Source: Pratylenchus scribneri (lineage: Eukaryota; Nematoda; Chromadorea; Rhabditida; Pratylenchidae). From it: a DNA stretch of 64,000 nucleotides. The notes beneath the pieces are model-generated. The model saw only the letters and a list, made by a program, of their open reading frames with translations. It was not told the origin of the DNA and made no database searches. The stretch spans positions 186,001 to 250,000 of the forward strand of contig JAQSEB010000155.1 in assembly GCA_030063045.1 (NCBI GenBank), given 5' to 3'. Each line of letters opens with the position of its first letter. Position 1 is the first letter of the stretch. Positions 38,331 through 54,948 of the stretch are shown here, piece by piece. Position numbers and translations under genes: made by a program.

Positions 38331-38949
38331 AAAATAATGGAAAATATCATATTTGAGATAAATCATTTTTCAACATTCCATTAAATATTTATAAAAGCAT
38401 TACGGATATATAATTTTTTGTGCATAAAATATTAAATTCGATAATGTAATTTGATTAAACAGTAATGTTTAACAAATAATTATGGAAACATTGAGCATGT
38501 AGCATTTCATTAAATTAATTCTTATTGTCGTCATTCACCAAAATAATTTTAACGGATCTGAATTACTATAGTTTAGATATTTTCATTGAAATCTTCGGCA
38601 TTCTTGCTGTAGAATATGGAGTAAACTAAAATAATTTATTATAAAATGAACAAAATCCGACATTTATCCTCTATCTCTCATATTTCCTTTTCCACAATTA
38701 TTTAATAAAAAAGCAATCCAACAGCTGCTGTGTTGTGGCGAATGCCAATTGTTGCCTTGGTCATAAATCTTCCAAGACCCATTCACCAATCTTCATTCCC
38801 CAGCCATCACAAATTTCTTATTAGTGAATAAAAATCAATATACATCCTCATTTTATTATTATTGGATAAAAGCTGAATATCCCATAATTGTTAATTTTAG
38901 ATTTAAACACGCGAAAAACAGATTTCTTTGGTTTTTCATCTCTAAAAAC

Positions 38950-39166
38950 TAGAGACCGGCACCGGACCGGATTTTTGCCGGATCCGGCCATTTTTGCCAA
39001 AATCCGGAATCCGGAGAAAAAATTTTATAACTGGGGTCCGGAATCCGGCACATTTTATGAGATTTTTAAAAATCCGGAGCTTTTTTGCTTGATCCGGCCC
39101 AAATTTACCCAATCCGAAATCCGGTCCGAAATCCCGCAGATCCAGATGACATTTTGCCGGTCTCTA
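38950..39166. mobile_element. Short hAT-like element, CCGGAT words
   Basis: 217 bp with ends TAGAGACCGGCACCGG and (reverse complement) TAGAGACCGGC, flanked by CTAAAAAC (38942-38949) and CTAAAAAT (39167-39174), a 7/8 match to an 8-bp duplication. The interior is dense in ATCCGG/CCGGAT. It lies upstream of F-box B. Confidence 0.75.
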
Positions 39167-39286
39167 CTAAAAATGATTTCCAATATATGTATTAAAAATG
39201 AAAAGCGAGAAATAAAAACCATTACATTGGTACTTATTCATATTTAATAATTTTAGAAAATAAAAATAATATTAAATTTGAAGAGC

Positions 39287-42200
39287 ATGGACAAATTTGT
39301 TATCGGCATAGATTGTCACCACCAAAAGCAGCAGAAGGAAATCAACAATTGCAAAAATGGAAGTGAAAAAGAAACAGCTGGGCCAGCAGAATGGTTTTTT
39401 ATACGAAAATTATCTCCCAAATAATTGCTTAAGATTTTTGGAATATAAGGTCAAGTCATATGTCATATTTAAACCAAATAGAACCATCGAAAAAAAATCC
39501 TAATTCTCTATAGGATTGGAAATAAAATTAAGTTCATCATATGAGATATGACACATTTTTTTTTATTTTTTCTGCTTTTGTTTAGTTATCATCATTGAGT
39601 CGGGGATCGGGTTCGCTAAACGAATATGGTAACCATTTTTTCATATCTTATCATATTGTTAAGAAAATTTTATCATGAAAATGTAAAAAGAAAGGGTAAA
39701 GAGTAACTTTTATAGTATATTTGGCCAAAACATTCCCAGAATTGAAAAAAGCATCATCTACTGCCATTTCTTTATTTTTTTACATAATTACAGTGTACCA
39801 AATTGGTTAATTGAAGTGTTGGAATGGATCAATCGCATGGAGATGGCCAATTCCTCTATTTCTTTTTCTTGTCGGCTCTTCTATAAATTGTGCTATCCAA
39901 AATTGCATGGAGCCGTTCAGCCTCACATTGTGTCCGAATTGGTTTTTTCTACATTTACAAAAAAACTGTACATAATAAAGCCGCCGCCAAGCATTTCAAT
40001 TAACTACTGTACAATGAGTATTCCAATTGCTGAGGTGCCACCGCCAAATTACATTCTCGGCTTCCAGTCAATTTGTGTGGGGTGAATTTTTTTTTATTTT
40101 GTTGAAATGCTAAAAATTGCCTTTCACTCTTTCTTATTATACATTTTAAAATTTCAAATATTTTATTCAAAAAAAATATATTTAATAAATTTTATTTCAA
40201 AATATTATTTATATTGAGACTAGAGCACTGATTAAGGATTTGTTACGCATCTAGAGTCCCAAAGTTTTCACGAACTTTGGACACCGGCAAATTTCGGGCA
40301 CTATTTTTTAAATAGCCAAATCTATATTAAAATGGATTTTATCCTAATTTAAATGATTTTAATAATCATATTATATGGTAAATTTGAGTTTTTGTGACAT
40401 TTAAGAGTAGGGATGGGATTTTTCAGAAGATAAAGTAATTAAAGAGTAAATTATGATTTAAAATTAATTTGCCCATTATAATTTATTGAAATTTTAGTAA
40501 ATTTTTCTTCAGAAATTTTTTTTCTGAAAAATAAGACCTTTTTCAAAAATTCAGTCTATCCCCGTCCCCGCGGGGATCCCCGCAAGGGTCATCCCCGTCT
40601 CCGTCCCCGCAAGTGCCATCCCCGCATATCCCCGTCCCCGCAAACTCTGCCCCCGCAGTGCGGGGGCGCAACCCTAATTTTAAGGCATTAAAAATCGCCA
40701 AAAAGACACTTAAAAAGGCACTAAAAAAAGCCAAAAAGGCAGTAAAAAGACAAAAAAATTTTCCACTTAATTCGATAAAATCTTTAAAATTTATGAATCC
40801 CATATTTTTAGATTTATCTGGATTAAAATTTAATCCGGAAATAGGGCCGGTCTGCTAGATTTTATTTCATTCGCTAGTCTCTAATATTTAATTTAATTTA
40901 TAAAATTATATTTGATAGATTTAATTATTTTTCCCAATATTTTATTTATAGATTTATTAATGCTCAAGTTTTGGAATTCATCAAGAATATTCTTTCTTTG
41001 GTCTCTTCTCGAAGTGTGCACTATCAATACAGTATAAAATTTTTAATGAATAAAATTTATAATAAAAATACAGTTTGATTCCAAAATAACCACCGTAGGC
41101 TAAATTCTCGTTCGGAAATCAAAATCGAAGGACTTCTTTTTAGAAATAGAAAAATAGAAATTCCCCACTCTCATATTCCCATTCCCGTTCGTACTGCGAC
41201 ACTTGCGGACGAAACGATCTGGAGCTGAAAGTGGTAAAGATGGAGTGGCATTGTTTATGGCTTATTATTAGGCATAAAATTAGCTACAAAATGACATCAA
41301 AAGGCTTGGTCAATGTTGAATATTCACCGAGTTATGGTCAAAAAACCGTCAAAATCGCAATTTTATTTAAATCAACGGTTTTTTGGCCATAACTCGATAA
41401 ATATTCAATATTGGCCAAAACTTTTAATGTAATTTTGTAGCTAATTTTATGCCTAATAATATCCTATAAACAATGCCACTCCATCTTTACCACCTTCGGC
41501 TCCAGATCGTTTCGTCCGCAAGTGTCGGGTCCGCAAGTGTCGGCCAACCTTCCCATTCCCACCCCTTAAACAGCAATAGCATGGACACAACCCAAGCGAA
41601 GTCGGATTGTTCCCAATGATTTACGCCAATTGTTGACAACTTTGTCCAGTTTGACAATGAATGGCAAGGGCTATCTCCATTTCCAGCATCATTTCCCCGA
41701 AACTCTCGATTATGTTCAATTTTTGTCAATTAATAAGCGGCTCCTACACCCACATGATATCAAATTTAATGACAACAACAGCATTGTTAATTGGCTGATG
41801 AAACCCCGAATTGATGGAAAACCAAAAATTCTCTATTTTGAGGGCGAAAAAGAATGGAAGGCAGCTTTAGTTAATGGCATCAAAATGGTCGGATAATTTT
41901 TATTTTACTTTGATTTGCTTAAATATATAATTGATTTTAAAATAATAATTTTAATAAATACTAATTAGGTAAATTTAAAAATTTATTAGAGATTATGGGG
42001 CTAAAATAAGTAATGGCCATGGCCAGTATTTAATTAATTTTAATTGCAAATTTTGATTGAATTTAATTTATTGAACATTTTTGCGACAATATAAATATTT
42101 TAAAATATTTATAGAAGTTTCGTAAATCAACTCAACCGATAACTTTTCTCGTTCATTTCGATTATTGCAAAGAGGCCAAATTCAAAATGGAAAACAATCG

Positions 42201-42468
42201 TACAGGGGAAGTGCTATTGGTGCTTAAAGAAAATAATTGTTTTCAACATATAAACAATTGCTTCGTTGAAAGTGACAATGAGAAAGGCTGGTATTTGTTG
42301 CGATGCCCAAAAGGAACGGAAAATGAATGGAAAGAAGAGGGCCAGAAGCTGTTCCATTCTCAAATGTGCAATGTAACAACATTTAAAGTGAACTGGGAGA
42401 AAAGTTGTCCAAAGATGAGAAGGTTCTTGACAGTATGTTCTCGGAAAATGCGCAAAATAATCTTTTAA
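39287..42468 (+). CDS. F-box-type protein, copy B, 5 exons
   Basis: Exons 39287-39393, 39794-40081, 40952-41031, 41574-41887, 42115-42468; phases agree, 380 residues. Same architecture as copy A (23119): charged leader (MDKFVIGIDCHHQ), F-box-like VPNWLIEVLEWINRMEMAN, then WLMKPRIDGKPKILYF and ENNRTGEVLLV. Exon 2 differs from A by about two bases and gives the same protein; the leader and the start of exon 5 differ more (e.g. LKENNCFQHINN). Both copies remain intact, so both may be expressed. Introns 2 and 3 carry insertions absent from A. Confidence 0.85.
40430..40677. mobile_element. CCCCGTCC-word insertion in F-box B intron 2
   Basis: Ends GGGGGCGCAACCCTA, the same CAACCCTA terminus as the hAT-like elements. 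The right half is packed with CCCCGTCCCCGC words. Comparison with intron A shows an insertion between ATTTT and ATTTTAAGGCATT. The left end is not sharply defined (between ~40415 and 40430). Confidence 0.6.
41187..41549. mobile_element. ~360-bp foldback MITE in F-box B intron 3
   Basis: Nearly perfect inverted arms: GCGACACTTGCGGACGAAAC with GATCTGGAGC on the left, its reverse complement near 41500-41545 on the right, around a short loop at ~41355. Absent from the same intron of copy A, where the ATTCCC repeats are continuous. A diverged relic of the inner arm is at ~31780-31930 in the stomatin gene. Confidence 0.85.
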
Positions 42469-42784
42469 ATTTGTATCCAAATTCCAAATAAATGAATTTA
42501 CAATTTATATTTCCTCTGATGACTTATCGCAAAGAAATCATTTGAATTTGAATTTTTTTGTGCAAATCATAATAATAATAAATTGTTTTAAAATAAAATA
42601 TCTATTGTTCTCTCAATTTTTAATTTTATATAAAATACATTATTAATTTTGGGAAAAAAAGAAATTAATTAAAATAATATTCACATGATTAAGAAATCTA
42701 TTTGAATTGCTTGGATCATGTTGACATTGACATTCAATTGAAATTTTGCCACTCCATTAAAAAAATTTTAATTTTCAGAATATT

Positions 42785-43595
42785 TCTTAGTTAATCGAAA
42801 ACACATTCTTTTCTTAATTAATCGAAAACACATTTTTCTTAGTTAATCGAAAACACATTCTTTTCTTAATTAATCGAAAACACATTTTTCTTAGTTAATC
42901 GAAAACACATTTTTCTTGATTAATCGAAAACACATTTTTCTTAGTTAATCGAAAACACATTTTTCTTAGTTAATCGAAAATACATTTTTCTTAATTAATC
43001 GAAAACACATTTTTCTTAGTTAATCGAAAATACATTTTTCTTAGTTAATCGAAAACACATTTTTCTTAGTTAATCGAAAATACATTTTTCTTAATTAATC
43101 GAAAATACATTTTTCTTAGTTAATCGAAAACACATTTTTCTTAGTTAATTGAAAATACATTTTTCTTAGTTAATCGAAAACACATTTTTCTTAGTTATTC
43201 GAAAACACATTTTTCTTAGTTAATCGAAAATACATTTTTCTTAGTTAATCGAAAACACATTTTTCTTAGTTAATCGAAAACACATTTTTCTTTGTTAATC
43301 GAAAATACATTTTTCTTAGTTAATCGAAAACACATTTTTCTTAGTTAATCGAAAACACATTTTTCTTAGTTAATCGAAAATACATTTTTCTTAGTTAATC
43401 GAAAACACATTTTTCTTAGTTAATCGAAAACACATTTTTCTTAGTTAATCGAAAATACATTTTTCTTAGTTAATCGAAAACACATTTTTCTTAGTTAATC
43501 GAAAACACATTTTTCTTAGTAAATCGAAAACACATTTTTCTTAGTTAATCGAAAACACATTTTTCTTAGTTAATTGAAAACACATTTTTCTTAGT
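42785..43595. repeat. 25-bp minisatellite, array B (~32 copies)
   Basis: Same unit as 27415-28345 (TTAGTTAATCGAAAACACAT plus TTTTC), mostly the CGAAAA form, with early units interrupted by TTCTTTTC. It lies ~320 bp 3' of F-box B. Confidence 0.95.
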
Positions 43596-43622
43596 CAAAC
43601 AAAAATTTTTGCTAGCAAATTA

Positions 43623-45131
43623 TCCTATATATAATTTTCTGTGGGTTTGTCCCCAAAAATTATTTTGAACTTGGCGTTTTGTTTTTTTTTTTAGAAGAAA
43701 CAGAGAAAAACATTTTTTAGACATAAAGAATAAAAAAAGGAAAAAGAAAAATTAGGATAAAGAATTAAAAAATGTGCATGTTCTTTTTCAATTCTTTATT
43801 ATTTTTTATTTCTAATCCAGACTGCAACTAATGTTTGATTATGAAATTTGTTTTCAGTTATTTATTTTTATTTACTTCTACTGCCTGCAATTATTCTGAA
43901 ATTTCCCAAAGAATAAAGGCACCTTGGAAAGTCTCTTTAGAATTAATTAAATAAAGATTTATTTTAATTTTTCTGAGCAAAAAATGGAATAATTTAAAAA
44001 ATAAAATGCATCATTTTTATCTTTAACTAAATTTTAATGACAGAAAACGATACAATTTTTAATTCCTTCTTCTTCACACATTCACTCAATCTTAATAATG
44101 AGGATAAGGAATAAAGAAATAAAGGAAATTAGAATGAAATAAGTTGTAATTTGAGAAAAATTTCAATAAATTAAATGAGAAAATATATTTTTTAACTATT
44201 TGGAATAGCCGAGAATTATTTTTTATAATTAATAGCAATTAAATGCTAGCAACAATTAAGTTTACTGTTTATTTTATTTATAAAATTGCAATATTCAATT
44301 TTAATATCTACAATTTCATTTAACATAAAAATGGTTGGAAGAATTCATCTTCATTCATCATTCCCCAATTCTTTTATTCAAGAAGATGTCGAAATTCTTT
44401 GAATTGCAATTTATTATTATAAAAATGAATATTAGTGATGAATGGGAAGATGAATAGGAATAGTGATGTATGAGAAGATGAAAAGGATGAATGAGAAGAT
44501 GAAAAGAGATATGAATGTAAACATGAATAGTGATGAATGTGAAAATGAAAAGGGATGAATGGAAATATGAGAAGAATGAACGAGAAGATAAAAAGGATGA
44601 ATGGGAAAATGAGAAGAGATGAATGTGAAGAAAAAAAGGGATGAATAGGAAGAAGAATAGGGATGAATATGAAAGAAGAGATTAATGGGAAGATGAGAAT
44701 GGATGAATAGGAAAATAAGGATGAATGGGAAGATGAAAAGAGATTAATAGGAAGATGAATAAGGATGAATGAGAATAGGAGGAAGAGATGAATGAAAAGG
44801 ATGAACGGGAGAATTAGAAGAGATGAATGGGAGGAAGAAGGATAATGGGAATGGGAGGAAGAGAGAGGATAATGGGAGGATGAGAGGGATGAATGAGAGG
44901 AAGTGAGTGATGAATAGGATGAAAAGAGATGAATGAGAAGAAAGATGCGAAAAAATAAATTAGAAGATAAAAATTGGAGGAGAGATTGAAGCATGAAAAA
45001 AAGGAAGAGAAAATGAAGAATTAAAAAGAATATTATTAATTTTTTATTATATTTAATTATTTCAAATATTGGTTCAATTCAAAAAGTAACTAGCTAAGGG
45101 ACGCGCGCGATAGCGCGCGTTCCTGAGCTAG
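43623..45131 (+). mobile_element. Non-autonomous Helitron, 1509 bp
   Basis: Starts TCCTATATATAATTTTCTGT and ends with a hairpin GGGACGCGCGC-GATA-GCGCGCGTTCC followed by TGAGCTAG. It is inserted between A and T with no target duplication. The empty site is preserved in copy A (GCTAGCAAATTA/TTTTAATAATTTTCAG near 28370). These are the defining Helitron features (5' TC, 3' hairpin plus CTAG, A/T target). It has no Rep/helicase. The interior from 44440 to 44990 is a purine-rich degenerate tandem repeat of GATGAATGGGAAGATGAAAA type. Confidence 0.92.
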
Positions 45132-45392
45132 TTTTAATAATTTTCAGAATATAAAAAAAAATAAAAGTAAAAAAATAAATATAGGACTTTGAACAGAACC
45201 ACATTTGCCAGCCAATTTTTTAATATTGCAATTTTAAATTAAAATTACCGAAAATTAAATATCATTAATAAGACCAAACTAGAATTGGTCAAAAAATTTG
45301 ATGTATTTGTTAATTTTCATCCTTTATTTCGAATAGCCTTTTACTTTTATAATCTAATTGACTCCATTCACATTTCATTTTCTTTATTTTAG

Positions 45393-45492
45393 ATGATTTG
45401 CCTTCCAGCGGAAAAGCCCTGCAAATTGTTCGGAAGAATCGTGGAACCAACTGCATTCCATGGATGAACAAGAAAAATTGGAACCATGTTGA
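45393..45492 (+). pseudogene. Frameshifted exon 2 of the small secreted protein
   Basis: Copy of exon 2 from 21842-21940 with one extra C (AAAGCCCTGCAAATTG), giving 100 bases and a frameshift after eight codons. The acceptor TTTATTTTAG is intact. There is no exon 1. The 3' flank with its polyadenylation region is also copied. Confidence 0.8.
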
Positions 45493-45799
45493 ATTGATGA
45501 ATATGGAAATTGAAAAGATGTGCGCGGATGGGAAAGAATAATAAAATTGAAGGAATGTGTGTTTTATTTAATCAGAAAATCCTTTTCGCCTTAGCACTTT
45601 TAAACATAAAATTTTTTACTTAAAATTCACATACAATTTTCCAATTTTTTCGGCATAAATTATTTAAAAGAATTTTATAACCAAATGTGAACATTTTATA
45701 TTCTTATTGCATTTTCCTTGCTATTTTCTTATTTACATTCATTTTCCATTCCAAAAATCCAAATTGTGAATTTGTCTTAAAAATTCCTACACTACAAAT

Positions 45800-46000
45800 T
45801 GCTCCTTTCTGGAAAGAATTAATTTGCACTTTATCCGGTTGCCCCTTTCCGGAAAAAATTAATTTGGACTTCTTCTGGTTGCCCCATTCCGAAAGAATTA
45901 ATTTGCATTTTATCCGGTTGCCCCTTTCCGGAAAAAATTAATTTGGACTTCTTCTGGTTGCCCCATTCCGAAAGAATTAATTTGCACTTCATCCGGATTT
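45800..46000. repeat. ~79-bp tandem repeat (2.5 copies)
   Basis: Each unit holds two ~40-bp halves: ATTTGCACTTTATCCGGTTG CCCCTTTCCGG and ATTTGGACTTCTTCTGGTTG CCCCATTCCG. It lies just past the 3' flank of the stray exon in block B. Confidence 0.8.
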
Positions 46001-46549
46001 CATTTAATAAATTAATTCGGAAATTTTTACTATTAAATTTTTATTTAACCTATTCCTTTGAAGGCAGAGCAGTTGCAAGAATTTTTCAATTTACTGATTT
46101 AAATACAATTTAGGGACTTTTTAAAATAATAAATATTTTCTAATATTTTTTACTGCTAATTTTAATTTGAAAAATTTATTGGATACCGAAAATTCGACAA
46201 TTGTTTTAATTTAAAATATGGAAATAACGGTTTAAATAGACTTCGTATAAACTCGAAAATAGCATTCGATTCGGCATGATCGATTTAGTTTATGAAATGT
46301 CAATTTCAACGGGTAATTAAGGTTTAGTCAAAGTTAGTAAATCAAAATCGATTTGGGTTTAAATTAAACAATTGTTCAGCTTTTCAAAACAAGCATGACG
46401 AGCAAAATTAGTCAATTCCCATATCTAAACACGAAGCCTAGATTGTCAAAACTTATCGGATACTAATTACCAATATTTTTTGTAACGAATATATTGGAAG
46501 CAAATTGAACGAATTATTCAAATCGAATACAAAATGAATTTATTTTTCA

Positions 46550-47285
46550 GAGAAGCACGTGCCAAAGGGTGCTAGGTCGATTCCACAATGGTACAAATAT
46601 GGGCGATTCCACAATGGTACAAATATAAAGTTTTTGGCTTCTAATAAATCAGAAACTGGTTTTAGACCCCAGAAACCTTATACCATTTTGTAGATCTCAT
46701 CAAGGCGCATCGATTGGTATATAATTTGTCATGATTTGGTCAAAATTAAATAAATTAAACCATTTAAACCATTTTTTCCAGATTTTGGTTTTAAACTTTC
46801 TTATTTTGGGCCAAAAGCTAACAAATTATATAACATTCGATGCGTCTCGATGAGATCTACAAAATAGTATAAGGTTTGTGGAGACTAAAACAAGTTTCTG
46901 ATTTATTAGAAGCCAAAAACTTTATATTTGTACCATTGTGGAATCGCCCATATTTGTACCGCCCTTTTTCTATTGTGGAATCGACCCCGGACGGTGCCAA
47001 AGTGATTGCAGCCGAAGGCAAAGAATTATCGTCGAGGGCATTGAGCCAAGCGGCCGAATTGATTTCCCAATCACCATCGGCCATTCATCTTTCCCTCTTG
47101 CAAACATTGAAGGCAATCAGCGCGGAGAAGAACCAAACAATTGTTTTGCCAATTCCCGTGGAATTGATCAGATGGTTGGACAAAATGTGTGAATTTAAAA
47201 CAAATATTTTTAATTTAATTGAATTATTATTTTAGCCGTGCAAAAAGGAGGAAATGATCAAAAACAAATTGCCGGACAATATTAA
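46550..47285 (+). pseudogene. Stomatin 3' fragment split by a transposon
   Basis: Copy of stomatin exons 12 and 13 (34624-34929) with AG acceptor at 46549-46550. The coding sequence is interrupted after nine codon-equivalents by the element at 46568-46993 and then resumes AAAGTGATTGCAGCCGAAGG. Exon 13 is also present (47236-47285, ending TAA). Exons 1-11 are absent. It arose with the block duplication and is not expected to make a stomatin. Confidence 0.88.
46568..46993. mobile_element. Foldback element with 9-bp target duplication
   Basis: 426 bp inserted in the stomatin fragment and flanked by GTGCCAAAG on both sides (46559-46567, 46994-47002). The arms are inverted copies for ~150 bases (GGTCGATTCCACAATGG; GGCTTCTAATAAATCAGAAA; TAGATCTCATC). 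The outermost seven bases match poorly. A 9-bp duplication fits Mutator-like elements. There is no transposase. A relic is at 29215-29300. Confidence 0.85.
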
Positions 47286-47981
47286 TTAATAAATTGATTA
47301 CTTGACAATTTATTAAACATGAAAATGGCAACGATTGAAAAATTTGCATAAATCAAAGAGCCACAGTCTTTTCAAAAGAACATTGAATGAATTTTATTTT
47401 TCAAAATATTCAAATTTTCACATCTCATAATCATTACTTATATATTATTCTCCCATTAAATAATGAATAAGAATTTAGTGCCAGCTAGTAAGTATCGTTT
47501 GGTGATTATAGATTTTATAGGATTCTCAAAAGTCGGTTTTTAATTAGTATGATAAAATCAATCCAATTTATAAATATTTTTTATTTGGGTGAAATGAATG
47601 ATCCAAAAAGGTAAATTCGATCTCTTTTTCGTTGAGAGGTTTCACGTAATCAATGTCTTAAAAAACAACAATATAATTTATAAATATAATCAATTTGTAC
47701 AGCAACAATTAATGCATACTGTTGCTGCCGATTGCTCTGCTGCTGCTGTATCGATATCGATTAATCCCGTCCAAAAATTTTCGATTTTATTTAAAAAAAT
47801 CATATGAATGTGTAAATATTCAAAATAAAAATTTATATTTAATTATGTCGTAATCGTAACATAAAAAAAATAAAACACGAAAACTATTTATATTCAATTA
47901 AGCAAAATTGTAATTAAAATAAGTCACATGATTACTCTGAATTCTGAAATAAAAACTTTTTGTTTGCTTATATTCATTCAT

Positions 47982-53937
<5,956 letters not shown>

Positions 53938-54034
53938 TCGGCTGGTGGCGGCAAAACATTGTTTCCCTGTGAAATGAGCATAAATTAAAATTTATTGACA
54001 AATATAGTTTATATTTTTAAATATTTTAAATTTA

Positions 54035-54271
54035 TTATTCTACATTTTTTGATGCTTTTTCGACTCGATATTTGGTCAAATCGCGAAGGAAATAGCTTCG
54101 AGATGAGATTGACAATTCAACGCATTTTTTATGTGGCAAAAATGTGAGAAATTCGTCGATTAATTCGGCAGGTAATCCACGAGAATATTCCAGATTTTTT
54201 GCCTTTTTACGATTGAAAATTTTTTGAAGAATTTGAAGCAAGAATATTTGAAATATATTATTTTTCGCCAT
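54035..54271 (-). CDS. Short F-box-like protein, single exon
   Basis: An ATG-started frame of 78 residues. Residues 1-28 are hydrophobic/basic (MAKNNIFQIFLLQILQKIF). Residues ~29-65 read as an F-box (YSRGLPAELIDEFLTFLP, then CVELSISSRSYFLRDL), with the conserved LPAEL...LP, S and S/R positions. There is no substrate-binding part. It is related to the gene at 106..605 (shared LPAEL). It may be complete, the first exon of a longer gene, or a truncated copy. The ends lie ~100 bases 5' of the SEC14 start on the same strand. Confidence 0.5.
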   Translation of the reverse strand: MAKNNIFQIFLLQILQKIFNRKKAKNLEYSRGLPAELIDEFLTFLPHKKCVELSISSRSYFLRDLTKYRVEKASKNVE

Positions 54272-54910
54272 TCGAAAGTAAATTTGTCGATATTATTTTA
54301 TGGGAAGAAAATGGAGGAATATTTTTCCCCCAAATGAATGGAATGGCTGACTGCCTTAGAGATGAGAATTAGAGTGAGAGCAGTGGCCTTTTTCCCCTAT
54401 AAATATTATTGATTTTTGCCAAAGGGTGCTTTCAGCGGTTTCAAAGAGAAAAAGTCGGCGGCTTTTAGTTGGATTGGATTGGATGAATGTACAGTAATAT
54501 ATGGACTTTGAATAAAAAAAGCAGCATCTGATTAAATTACTCCAAAAATATTATTTTTACAAGTTTTAGTTGTTTTTTCTGTTTTGGCATTTTTTAGAGG
54601 ATTGCATTATTGTATTGACCTTTTTATATTTTCTTATTTTAGTATGCTAGTCTTTTTTAACAATTTTAGAGGGGAATTTTGGCACCCCCCCCCCCCCCCC
54701 AAATTGGCAATCCATTGCCAAATCCACAAATTGGGGTTGCCAATTCGTGGACGGGTGAAAATGTTGGTCAATGGACATTTTATGTAATATTAGAAACTTA
54801 TTTATTATTAAAATTGGGTGGATATTTAAAAAGTGAAAGAAAGCTTGCAATAGAAATGCATAGTAGAAAAAAGCGGTCTGAAGAAAATAAGTCAAAAAAA
54901 ATTATATTGA

Positions 54911-54948
<38 letters not shown>

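Larger units (their letters stand above)
38390..45780 (+). repeat. Segmental duplication, block B
   Basis: Second copy of 22390-29060. Relative to A it carries extra insertions (38950-39166, ~40430-40677, 41187-41549, 43623-45131) and lacks the A-specific hAT-like element. The stomatin 3' fragment that follows (46230-47350) continues the synteny after loss of the equivalent of ~29060-34230. Confidence 0.85.

Noticed and set aside
40543..40803. Gly/Asp-rich minus-strand frame
   Set aside because: Arises from the CCCCGTCC word array of an inserted element.
44374..44994. 206-codon Ser/His/Leu-rich frame on the minus strand
   Set aside because: Low-complexity translation of the purine-rich repeat inside the Helitron.
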